DNA from: Lentisphaeria bacterium UBA1732 | GTDB taxonomy: Bacteria; Verrucomicrobiota; Lentisphaeria; Victivallales; UBA1829 | DNA length: 35,114 bases | Direction: 5' to 3' | Assembly: GCA_002315855.1 (NCBI GenBank) | Contig: DCIG01000040.1 | Coordinates: forward strand, 1-35,114 | Shown: positions 23,789-30,772 of the stretch, one piece after another | How positions within the stretch are numbered: position 1 is the first letter of the stretch | Layout of the letters: each line of letters opens with the position of its first letter | Position numbers and translations under genes: made by a program | Notes under the pieces: generated by a model | Told to the model about the DNA's origin: nothing | Databases searched by the model: none | Seen by the model: only the letters and a program-made list of their open reading frames with translations

Positions 23789-23813
23789 TAAAGGTATCCC
23801 GATTCATTCGGGG
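23789..23813 (+). repeat. Dispersed hairpin motif, copy F
   Basis: ATAAAGG, then TATCCCGATTCATTCGGGG. CCCGA pairs perfectly with TCGGG around TTCAT. It lies at the predicted 5' end of the transcript, about 35 nt before the next start codon. Confidence 0.6.
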
Positions 23814-23848
23814 CGGGAATTTTTACGGATGTTCAAAAAGGCGGCTTC

Positions 23849-25351
23849 ATGCGTTTTCATTTCACATTCATCTGTCTGCTGATTGCGGGGCTTGTATCCT
23901 GCGGTCGTCCGTTGTTTTCTGCGGATGTGCGCGAAGTCATCATTTTTCAGACGACGGACATCCACGGACACTGCGGAAATGCCAAGGAAACGGGACTTGC
24001 CCAAATCGCCGGAAATATCGCAAAAAAACGGCTTGAACATCCCGGCAGTACCCTTTGGATTGACTGCGGCGACCTGACGCTGGGCACTCTTTCCGCAACA
24101 ATGGATTGCGGAGCCTGTATGATGCCGGCATTGAATGCCGCCGGATGCGATATTTTCGTCCCCGGAAACCACGATTTTGACTGGGGTCTGGAAACCCTGA
24201 GGCGCAATCTGAAAGCCTTTCACGGGACAGTGCTTGGCGCAAATCTGAAACTGGACGGCGATTTCCAGCCTCAACCATGGACGCTGGTACAGCGCAGCGG
24301 CGTGAAAATCGCGGTAATCGGAATTGTGCCGCCATATCTGCCGCTGTGGACAGCCGAATCAGTTCTGCGGGGAGTTCATGCCGGCGAAGTCGAACCTGCT
24401 TTGGCACGAGTGATGCCCGAAGTCATGGCGGCAAAACCGGATGTGATCATCCTTGCAATCCACCTCGGCGAATTCATTTCCAAACGCCTAACGGGAACGG
24501 AACAAGGGAAAAGCCTTTCCGGCATTACGGCATCATATCCTCAAATCAACCTCATTCTTGCGGGACATTCCCATCAGACCGAACCCGGCAAAAAACTTTC
24601 TTCCGGCACATGGATGGTACAGGCTCCGCCGCTGGGGGCAGACGCCATTGTCTGCAGTGTGAAAGTTGACCTTGCAGCCAAACCGCATAAGGTCATCAGC
24701 ATTACTTCGGATGTGCTTGGAACAGACGTTCACGACACGCGTCTTCCCGAAGTCTGCACCGTGGTGAATCCCGTTCTTGCGAAAGCCGATTCGTTCGGCA
24801 AACAGAAAATCGCCGAAGTGGATGTCGAACTGGGGCCGCTCAAAAACAAAAAACAGCCGAATGCACTTGCGGAAATGCTTTGCAAAGCAATGTGCGAATC
24901 GACAGGGTCTGAAGCGGCTTTCAGCTCCACCGTCAGCAATTACACCGTCAGCCCCGGCATTCTCACCGAGAACCATCTTTTCAAGCTGATTCCCTACCGC
25001 AACCAGATTATTACGAGGTCGCTCACCCCCGCCCAGCTCCTTGCGATTTACAAAGAGCAGGAGTCCATGACCGAAGATTCCGACCGGATGACCGTTTCCG
25101 GGCTTTCATTCCCCAATGGGTCGCAGGGGCCCGTGATTCTCAGCCGTACCGGGAAAGTTCTCGAAAACGGCGAGCGCGTAACCGTTTCTTTCGGTTCTCA
25201 CACCGCCGCCGGTGCAGGAGGACGCTGCCCCGTCCTGAAAAAAATCCTGCAATCCGCGACTCCGGTCTCCACCTCACCCGACGGCAATGACCCGGATTTA
25301 ACCGAGGCATTCCGTTCTTACCTGAAAAAACATTATCCCATTTTACTGTAA
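23849..25351 (+). CDS. 5'-nucleotidase / metallophosphoesterase lipoprotein (UshA-like)
   Basis: A 500-aa two-domain enzyme expected to hydrolyse nucleotides or similar phosphoesters in the envelope. It has a lipoprotein signal with lipobox LVSC (C18). The calcineurin-like metallophosphoesterase domain (about 28-270) shows TTDIHGH (D37, H39), 'DCGDLTLGT', 'PGNHDFDWG' and 'LAGHSHQT', so all metal-binding motifs are intact. A C-terminal 5'-nucleotidase domain (about 315-480) includes the 'NALAEMLCKAM' and 'HLFKLIPYRNQI' segments. AAGGCGG precedes the ATG. It heads a compact run with a small lipoprotein (16 nt) and a membrane glycosyltransferase (3 nt). The exact substrate is not predictable. 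Confidence 0.93.
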   Translation: MRFHFTFICLLIAGLVSCGRPLFSADVREVIIFQTTDIHGHCGNAKETGLAQIAGNIAKKRLEHPGSTLWIDCGDLTLGTLSATMDCGACMMPALNAAGCDIFVPGNHDFDWGLETLRRNLKAFHGTVLGANLKLDGDFQPQPWTLVQRSGVKIAVIGIVPPYLPLWTAESVLRGVHAGEVEPALARVMPEVMAAKPDVIILAIHLGEFISKRLTGTEQGKSLSGITASYPQINLILAGHSHQTEPGKKLSSGTWMVQAPPLGADAIVCSVKVDLAAKPHKVISITSDVLGTDVHDTRLPEVCTVVNPVLAKADSFGKQKIAEVDVELGPLKNKKQPNALAEMLCKAMCESTGSEAAFSSTVSNYTVSPGILTENHLFKLIPYRNQIITRSLTPAQLLAIYKEQESMTEDSDRMTVSGLSFPNGSQGPVILSRTGKVLENGERVTVSFGSHTAAGAGGRCPVLKKILQSATPVSTSPDGNDPDLTEAFRSYLKKHYPILL

Positions 25352-25367
25352 AACAGCGAGACAACCC

Positions 25368-25871
25368 ATGAAAAAAATGATTCTGCTCATTTTAACTGCC
25401 GCGACGGCTTTGGTTCTCTTTCCATCGTGCTTTCATTCTGAAATCCAAAGTGATCCGTTCTTCGAGGCAAAGGAGAAAGACATGCTGACCGAAGAAGAGC
25501 TGAATGTCCTGATCTTCCACGCGCAGGTTTTTGCATCCTCGTCCAAAGCTCTTCGACTGGAAGAAAAACACCGCGAAATCATCCGCAATACCCGCCCCGT
25601 GATTCACGTCAAATACAGTGCGCCCAAATACGGTCGCATCGAAATGGAATGGCCGATTGCCAGTGCTACCGTCCTGCTCCTTTCCGCCCGCGGAAAACTT
25701 CTGGAGGAAAAGCAGAACTGGGTCGCGGAAATTCTGACAAGCTCCAACAAAGGCGGACTGACCGACAAGGAGCTGGAACAGCGCCGTGCCGATGATCTGC
25801 AACGCGAGAAAGATCTTCCGTCTTACGGAGATGAAGATTTGGAAAATGTTGAAGGATTTGGAATTGACTGA
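25368..25871 (+). CDS. Small putative lipoprotein
   Basis: A 167-aa protein without a recognised family. The N-terminus is a signal peptide ending at C21 (FPSC), a non-canonical lipobox because Phe occupies the usual Leu position, so lipidation is probable but not certain. The mature part is acidic and charged, with a helical segment (about 40-70) and a strand-rich segment ('RPVIHVKYSAPKYGRIEMEW'). The acidic tail contains many Asp and Glu. It lies between the nucleotidase (16 nt) and the glycosyltransferase (3 nt), implying co-transcription. Confidence 0.75.
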   Translation: MKKMILLILTAATALVLFPSCFHSEIQSDPFFEAKEKDMLTEEELNVLIFHAQVFASSSKALRLEEKHREIIRNTRPVIHVKYSAPKYGRIEMEWPIASATVLLLSARGKLLEEKQNWVAEILTSSNKGGLTDKELEQRRADDLQREKDLPSYGDEDLENVEGFGID

Positions 25872-25874
25872 GTT

Positions 25875-27389
25875 ATGACTTCCATCCGGAAAACGCCATT
25901 GTTCTCGCGCCGGAACTTCCTGATTTTCCTCGGAGTTCTCCTTGTCGCCCGTCTCGTCCTGAACCTTCTTCTCCCTCTTGCCGACCCGTCGGAAGCGCGT
26001 TATGCTCTGATTTGCAAAATCATGTCGGAGAGCGGAAATTTCCTTGAACCCCGATTCATTCACGAAGGCGTCCTGATGAATTTTGAGGGGAAACCGCCTC
26101 TGTATTTCCAAATGGGTGCCATCTGCTGCCGTCTCTTCGGAGTCAGTCTGTTTGCCTGCCGTTTCCCCGCATTTCTGTTCGCCGCCGGGATTCTTGCCGC
26201 CATGTACGGGACTGTCCGCCGCATCCGTGACGAACGCACCGCTCAGGTTGCAGTTCTGCTGACAGCCGCATGTCCCGTGTACTTCTTCTTTGCGGGACAG
26301 GTCATGACGGATATGGCGCTTGCCGCATGTATCGCGTGGGCGGTCTTTTCCTATATGCTGTTTGAGTTTTTCCCGTCGGGAAGCCGCTCCCGCAAACTTG
26401 CCAGTGCCGGATTCTTCGCTTCGCTGGCGGTCGGAATGCTGGTGAAAGGCCCTGTCGTCTTCGTCATGGCGGGGATTCCGGTCTTCTGCCACGTCCTGAT
26501 TGGGAACCGCTGGAAGGAATTGAAAGATCACGCATGGATTGCCGGTCCCGTCGTCTTCCTGCTGATTGCCGCTCCGTGGTATGTGATGATGCAGCGGAAA
26601 AATCCGGATTTCCTCGAATATTTCTTCGTAAATGAAAACTTCAAACGCTTCCTTTTCAAAGAGTACGGCGACCAGTACGGTGCCGGACGCGAATCTTTCC
26701 GCGGGATGTCGGTTCTGTTTTTCCTGCTGGACAACGCGCCTGCGTTTCTGCTTCTTGCATTTCCGCTGGCTGACCGCATGAAGCGGAAACTGATCATCAC
26801 CCGCGAATCTTTCCGTTCCATTGAGACGGGACTTCCTCTGCTGGGAGTGATTTGCATTACAGGGTTCTGGTGTCTGACCAGCCGTCTTCTGATTACCTAT
26901 CTGCTGCCGACCAGTGTTTTCTTTGCGGTATGGCTGACCTTTGTGCTGGATGATACCGCCTGTCTGGATGACGCCGCAATTCTTTGCCGCCGGACTCTGC
27001 GCATCGGGATTCCGTCCGCGGCGATTCTCTGTGTCATCGGACACGCTGTTGTGTGCCTGATTGCGGACCGTTCCATTTCGTCCATGCCCGGCAGTTTCTT
27101 CCGCCGGATTGCGAAGGAGTGTCCTGCGGGCGAACTTTATTTCTACCGCCGTGTTCCCTACTCGGCCTATTTCTATCTTGGCAGCCGCGTAATCCCCCAT
27201 GCCAATGAGGAAGTCGCGGTCAGCGGCGAACATGCCGAACCGTATCTCATGGTGGCGCGGAAGACTGATTTGAAGAAATATCCCCTGAAAAAAACACGCC
27301 CCGCCCCCATGCTGGAGAATGGAAGCTGGGTGCTTCTGCCCAAACCGGAAATCGTTTCGGATTCCCCCAAAATGACCCATCCTGAATGA
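25875..27389 (+). CDS. Membrane glycosyltransferase, GT39/ArnT-like (PMT family)
   Basis: A 504-aa integral membrane GT-C-fold enzyme expected to transfer a sugar from a polyprenyl-phosphate donor to lipid A or protein at the periplasmic face. The first helix (about 14-34) is followed by DPSEARYA (D37, E40), the conserved acidic motif of the first periplasmic loop in ArnT/PMT enzymes. 'NFEGKPPLYFQMGAI' matches the KPPLYYW-type motif. About 9-11 hydrophobic helices follow. It starts 3 nt after the small lipoprotein. The very long open frame on the opposite strand (25392-27380) is an artefact. The acceptor is unknown. Confidence 0.87.
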   Translation: MTSIRKTPLFSRRNFLIFLGVLLVARLVLNLLLPLADPSEARYALICKIMSESGNFLEPRFIHEGVLMNFEGKPPLYFQMGAICCRLFGVSLFACRFPAFLFAAGILAAMYGTVRRIRDERTAQVAVLLTAACPVYFFFAGQVMTDMALAACIAWAVFSYMLFEFFPSGSRSRKLASAGFFASLAVGMLVKGPVVFVMAGIPVFCHVLIGNRWKELKDHAWIAGPVVFLLIAAPWYVMMQRKNPDFLEYFFVNENFKRFLFKEYGDQYGAGRESFRGMSVLFFLLDNAPAFLLLAFPLADRMKRKLIITRESFRSIETGLPLLGVICITGFWCLTSRLLITYLLPTSVFFAVWLTFVLDDTACLDDAAILCRRTLRIGIPSAAILCVIGHAVVCLIADRSISSMPGSFFRRIAKECPAGELYFYRRVPYSAYFYLGSRVIPHANEEVAVSGEHAEPYLMVARKTDLKKYPLKKTRPAPMLENGSWVLLPKPEIVSDSPKMTHPE

Positions 27390-27421
27390 CTTCTGCTCCC
27401 CCCATCTCCGGCTTTTCTCAA

Positions 27422-27439
27422 ACTTTTTTTCAAAAAAGT
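27422..27439. repeat. A/T inverted repeat downstream of the glycosyltransferase
   Basis: ACTTTTTT-TC-AAAAAAGT lies 33 bp after the stop. The two-base loop must open in RNA. It could act as a weak terminator; evidence is slight. Confidence 0.3.
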
Positions 27440-27451
27440 CATGCGAAATAC

Positions 27452-27480
27452 TTGCATTTTCTCCTGAAAAATGGTATAGT
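27452..27480 (+). promoter_or_regulatory. Promoter of the small basic protein gene
   Basis: TTGCAT (27452-27457), a 17-nt spacer and TATAGT (27475-27480). The start is predicted about 55 nt before the ATG. Confidence 0.7.
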
Positions 27481-27540
27481 AATTAGCTTGAAGATTATCT
27501 GAAATTCAATTCAACAACTTATTGATAATGGAGATCAACA

Positions 27541-27699
27541 ATGTCCAAACATCCCAGTCTGAAGTCCGCCGGCAACATCCGGAAAAAAAGAAACGTTCTC
27601 AAACGTTTTGAACGGATCAACATGCTGCTGAAAGACGGTCGCTGGCAGGAAGGCCAGAAGGTCCTCAGCGGTCTGCCGAAGACCAAACCGGAAGAATAA
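27541..27699 (+). CDS. Small basic protein of the Chlamydiae/Verrucomicrobia type (putative rRNA-associated)
   Basis: A 52-aa, strongly basic protein whose sequence (MSKHPSLKSAG at the start, then NVLKRFERINMLL and LPKTK near the end) matches the family modelled as TIGR04137. That family is confined to the PVC superphylum and is thought to associate with ribosomal RNA. GGAG lies 7 nt before the ATG and there is a near-consensus promoter. It is transcribed alone and closed by hairpins at 27715-27791. I recognised it by motif recall and no search was run. It is the best taxonomic marker in the window. Confidence 0.88.
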   Translation: MSKHPSLKSAGNIRKKRNVLKRFERINMLLKDGRWQEGQKVLSGLPKTKPEE

Positions 27700-27714
27700 T
27701 CCGGTGTGGCATCT

Positions 27715-27791
27715 GCCGATACCGAACATGGTATCAGCGGCTTAATCGAACGGGACGACCGCATTCTTTTGCGGTGCGTCCCATTCTTTTT
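27715..27791 (+). terminator. Tandem hairpins and intrinsic terminator after the small basic protein
   Basis: A first hairpin (GATACC 27718-27723 / GGTATC 27730-27735) is followed by a strong terminator. In the second, GGGACG-a-CCGCA pairs with TGCGG-tg-CGTCCC (27752-27782), followed by ATTCTTTTT. Confidence 0.8.
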
Positions 27792-27825
27792 ATTTCCATC
27801 TTCTCTTACTCAGGAACTATCGAAT

Positions 27826-29772
27826 ATGGCAAAAGGCACTGTCATTAACAAAATATTGCAGGCTCACCTCGTAACAGGCTCCGGCATTCCCGGCGAACCC
27901 GCTTCCATCCGCATTGACCAGACACTGACTCAGGATGCCACCGGCACCATGGCTTATCTGGAACTCGAAGCCATGGGCGAACCCCGTGTCAAAACCGAGC
28001 TTTCCGTCTCCTACGTCGATCACAACATGCTTCAGAACGGACCGGAAAACTCCAACGACCACTTGTATCTTCAGAGCATCGCGGCTTCCCGCGGCATTCG
28101 CTTCAGCCGTCCCGGCAACGGTATCTGCCACCAGCTGCATCTGGAACGTTTCGGCATTCCCGGCAAAACGCTTCTGGGCTCCGACTCTCACACGCCTACG
28201 GGCGGCGGCATCGGAATGCTGGCAATTGGCGCCGGCGGTCTGGATGTGGCACTGGCAATGGCCGGAAAACCGTTCCGTCTCACTTTCCCGAAAGTCGTCG
28301 GGATTCGTCTGACCGGAAAATTGCAGCCGTGGGTTGCCGCCAAGGATGTGATTCTGAAAGTCCTGAGCATCTTGACCACCAAAGGCAATGTCGGCTGGAT
28401 GGTCGAATATTTCGGTCCCGGCGTGGCGACTCTCTCTGTTCCCCAGCGTGCCACCATCACCAATATGGGCGCGGAACTCGGCGTTACCACATCCGTCTTC
28501 CCGTCGGACAAGCGCACCCGCGCTTTTCTCAAAGCTCAGGGACGCGGTGAAGTCTGGACGGAACTCCATGCCGACAAAAACGCCGTTTACGACAACATCA
28601 TTGAGATTAATCTCAGCAAACTGGAACCCCTTGCGGCATGTCCCTCCAGCCCCGACAACATCAAGACCATCCGCGAACTTGCCGGAATGAAAGTCAATCA
28701 GGTGATTATCGGTTCCTGCACGAACAGCAGTTTCCGCGACCTCTCCATCGTCGCCGGAATGCTGAAAGGCCGCACCGTTCATCCGAATGTCTCGCTCGCC
28801 ATCGCTCCGGGCAGCCGTCAGGTTCTTGCCATGCTGGCTTCCAATGGCGCGCTTGCCGACATCGTGAAAGCCGGTGCCCGCATTCTCGAATGCGGCTGCG
28901 GTCCCTGCATCGGTCAGGGGCAGAGTCCCGCCAACAATACCGTTACCGTCCGCACGTTCAACCGCAACTTCCCCGGCAGATCCGGCACGAAGGGTGATCA
29001 GTCTTATCTGGTCAGCCCCGAAACCGCTTGCGCCGTGGCACTCAGCGGAGAATTCAAACTTGCTTCCGAGCTTGGCATCGACTATCCCGAATTTCATGAT
29101 CCCAAAAAATTCGATGTCGATGACAGTATGATTATTCCGCCGCCCGCAAACGGCGAACATGTGGAAATCATCCGCAAGCCCACTATCGGCGAGCCTCCGA
29201 AATGCGCCCCCATGCCCGAAAAACTGGATGGTGTGGTCGTCATCAAAACCGGCGACAAGACTTCGACCGACGATATTATGCCGGCCGGCGTATACCTGAA
29301 ACTCCGCAGCAATATCCCCCAGTACGCCAAGGCTGTTTTCGCTCAGATGAATGAACCGGGCAAACCGACCTTTGCCGAACGCGCCTCCGCCGTCCGCGAT
29401 TCCGGTCGCCATGCGGTGATTATCGGACGCGACAGTTTCGGTCAGGGCTCCAGCCGCGAACACGCCGCAATCTGTCCGATGTATCTCGGCGTCAAGGCGG
29501 TCATTGCCATTGCCATCGAGCGTATCATCCGTGCCAATATGACCAACTTCGGCATCCTGCCGCTTACGTTTGCAAATCCCGCAGACTATGACCGCATTGA
29601 CCCGGAAGACAAAATCGTCATCGACAATCTGCGGACAGCCGTGGATTCCGACAAGCTCACCGCCACGGTTGCGAAAGCTGACGGCACCGTCTTCACAATC
29701 CCGCTGAATCTGAACATCAGCGATGAAGACCGCGTCATCCTGAAAGCCGGAGGACGCCTGAACGTCCAGTGA
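27826..29772 (+). CDS. Aconitate hydratase (putative, Aquifex-type)
   Basis: Isomerises citrate and isocitrate through a [4Fe-4S] cluster. The cluster ligands are C298 (GSCTNSS) and C358 and C361 (ECGCGPCIGQG). 'LGSDSHTPTGGG' and the C-terminal swivel-domain motif 'GRDSFGQGSSREHAA' are intact. At 648 aa it is shorter than AcnA or AcnB (about 890) and fits the compact bacterial 'acon_putative' class. Start: ATG 27826 with CAGGAAC about 9 nt upstream; the frame is open to 27706 but that stretch contains the preceding terminator. No citrate synthase or isocitrate dehydrogenase gene is adjacent. The leader is short. Confidence 0.95.
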   Translation: MAKGTVINKILQAHLVTGSGIPGEPASIRIDQTLTQDATGTMAYLELEAMGEPRVKTELSVSYVDHNMLQNGPENSNDHLYLQSIAASRGIRFSRPGNGICHQLHLERFGIPGKTLLGSDSHTPTGGGIGMLAIGAGGLDVALAMAGKPFRLTFPKVVGIRLTGKLQPWVAAKDVILKVLSILTTKGNVGWMVEYFGPGVATLSVPQRATITNMGAELGVTTSVFPSDKRTRAFLKAQGRGEVWTELHADKNAVYDNIIEINLSKLEPLAACPSSPDNIKTIRELAGMKVNQVIIGSCTNSSFRDLSIVAGMLKGRTVHPNVSLAIAPGSRQVLAMLASNGALADIVKAGARILECGCGPCIGQGQSPANNTVTVRTFNRNFPGRSGTKGDQSYLVSPETACAVALSGEFKLASELGIDYPEFHDPKKFDVDDSMIIPPPANGEHVEIIRKPTIGEPPKCAPMPEKLDGVVVIKTGDKTSTDDIMPAGVYLKLRSNIPQYAKAVFAQMNEPGKPTFAERASAVRDSGRHAVIIGRDSFGQGSSREHAAICPMYLGVKAVIAIAIERIIRANMTNFGILPLTFANPADYDRIDPEDKIVIDNLRTAVDSDKLTATVAKADGTVFTIPLNLNISDEDRVILKAGGRLNVQ

Positions 29773-29814
29773 TTTTCTTCGGAAATCATCCCGTTCAACC
29801 CGTTTCAGACGGCG

Positions 29815-29846
29815 AAAAAGCACACTTCCGCGCAGGAGGTGTGCTT
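29815..29846 (-). terminator. Terminator for the minus-strand [2Fe-2S] gene
   Basis: AAGCACAC (29818-29825) pairs with GTGTGCTT (29839-29846). On the minus strand the hairpin is followed by TTT (plus-strand A run 29815-29819). It could also slow plus-strand transcription from the aconitase gene. Confidence 0.65.
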
Positions 29847-29867
29847 CATTTCAAGATTATTTCTCAT

Positions 29868-29896
29868 GCCCGCGCAAAGCGGGCTTTTGTTTTTTA
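29868..29896 (+). terminator. Intrinsic terminator downstream of aconitase
   Basis: GCCCGC-GCAAA-GCGGGC (29868-29884) followed by TTTTGTTTTTT. It lies about 95 nt after the aconitase stop and just before the convergent gene. Confidence 0.88.
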
Positions 29897-29910
29897 TGAA
29901 CAGATTCTCG

Positions 29911-30231
29911 TTACAGACTTTTGAGCAGTTCTTCCAATCGTTCCGGCGTCAGATTCCCGTGAATTTTGCCATTGATGGATACCGCCGGAGCCTCATTGCA
30001 GGCACCGAGGCAGCCCGTCATTTCTGCGCGGATTCTACCGTCTTCCGTGGTCTGCCCGGGTGCAATTCCCAACACTTTTTTCAAGGTGTCCGAGAGTTTC
30101 CCTGCTCCTTTGAAGAAACAGTTCCCGCCTGAACAGATTTGAATTGTGATTTCCGCAGCGGTCCCGTTGTTCCCCGTCGGCTCATCATCGTCCACCATGC
30201 GGCAGACTCCGTTTTCGCAGTGCATGTGCAT
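29911..30231 (-). CDS. Thioredoxin-like [2Fe-2S] protein (NuoE/HndA-type)
   Basis: A 106-aa protein with the cysteine pattern C33-x4-C38 ... C74-x3-C78 ('CSGGNC' and 'GCLGACNEAP'), the cluster-binding set of NuoE, HndA and HydC-type thioredoxin-like ferredoxins. It lacks most of the N-terminal helical domain of NuoE. It has two additional N-terminal cysteines (C5, C10) in MHMHCENGVC that could bind metal. No NuoF, hydrogenase or formate dehydrogenase gene is adjacent, so the partner is unknown. Start: ATG 30231 with AGGA 9 nt upstream. It is transcribed alone from a promoter with an operator-like palindrome and is convergent with aconitase. Confidence 0.87.
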   Translation of the reverse strand: MHMHCENGVCRMVDDDEPTGNNGTAAEITIQICSGGNCFFKGAGKLSDTLKKVLGIAPGQTTEDGRIRAEMTGCLGACNEAPAVSINGKIHGNLTPERLEELLKSL

Positions 30232-30264
30232 CTTCTTTTTTCCTTTCTGAGAGCTGATTTCAAA

Positions 30265-30292
30265 AGGGTGTCTCTATGATGTACAGACCCCC
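30265..30292 (-). promoter_or_regulatory. Hairpin in the leader of the [2Fe-2S] gene
   Basis: On the plus strand GGGT-g-TCT (from 30266) can pair with AGACCC (30285-30290). On the transcribed minus strand it falls in the leader, upstream of the Shine-Dalgarno. It also slightly resembles the dispersed hairpin motif (GGGTGTCTCTAT). Confidence 0.25.
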
Positions 30293-30308
30293 AAGACAAG
30301 ATTCCCCA

Positions 30309-30345
30309 TTGAAGATAATATACTTCAACTTCCTCCGTTTTTCAA
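30309..30345 (-). promoter_or_regulatory. Promoter of the [2Fe-2S] gene overlapped by a palindrome
   Basis: On the minus strand TTGAAA (plus 30340-30345), a 17-nt spacer and TATATT (plus 30317-30322). An inverted repeat TTGAAG-N8-CTTCAA (30309-30328) spans the -10 box, a position typical of a repressor operator. The regulator is unknown. Confidence 0.6.
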
Positions 30346-30595
30346 TCTGACTGTTCAGGGTATCTTCGTGAATTTTGGATGGACGCGTTTTGGGGAAGCA
30401 TGGACAAAAAGACAGTTTTTGGACTTTTGGGAAATGACTTCCGGGAAAGTGAGAAAACGGACTCTGTACAGACTGTATTTTCAAGGGACAGAGGTGCACT
30501 TTCATCTCTTCCCGAACTTCGTATTTCCGTTTCACGGAAAAAAGTCCGTTCTGCATTTCTTTTAAGAGAATACGGATATATAAGCTGTTATTTTC
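30346..30595. other. Intergenic stretch with no supportable gene
   Basis: The 250 bp between the two divergent promoters contain short overlapping open frames on both strands. None has a credible start signal or recognisable composition. A decayed gene is possible. I see no RNA gene here. Confidence 0.5.
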
Positions 30596-30623
30596 TTGAA
30601 AAACAATCTTTTCGTGCTAAATT
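30596..30623 (+). promoter_or_regulatory. Putative promoter of the ABC exporter
   Basis: TTGAAA (30596-30601), a 16-nt spacer ending in TGC, and TAAATT (30618-30623). The leader is about 140 nt. CCTTG near 30646 can pair with CAAGG near 30677 around a small CCGT/ACGG hairpin. Confidence 0.6.
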
Positions 30624-30772
30624 AAAGATACGTGTGCCTTGCGCTGATTGATTCGCCGTTTTCTGACGGTCCATCAAGGAAAATTTCGGAGCAGGACACC
30701 CCGATACCGAAGATATATTGACCCGGAGCCGGCATCCCGTACCGGATTGCCTGCCCCGAATGGAAGGATACA

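Noticed and set aside
25392..27380. 662-codon open frame antisense to the nucleotidase-operon genes
   Set aside because: It lies wholly opposite two well-supported genes, has His/Arg/Gly-rich composition typical of antisense frames, and lacks any domain or ribosome-binding site.
27817..29823. 668-codon open frame antisense to aconitase
   Set aside because: It mirrors a clearly functional enzyme gene; its length is explained by codon bias of the sense strand.
30260..30651. Overlapping small ORFs on both strands between the divergent promoters
   Set aside because: No credible ribosome-binding sites or conserved composition; they conflict with the promoter and leader of the [2Fe-2S] gene.
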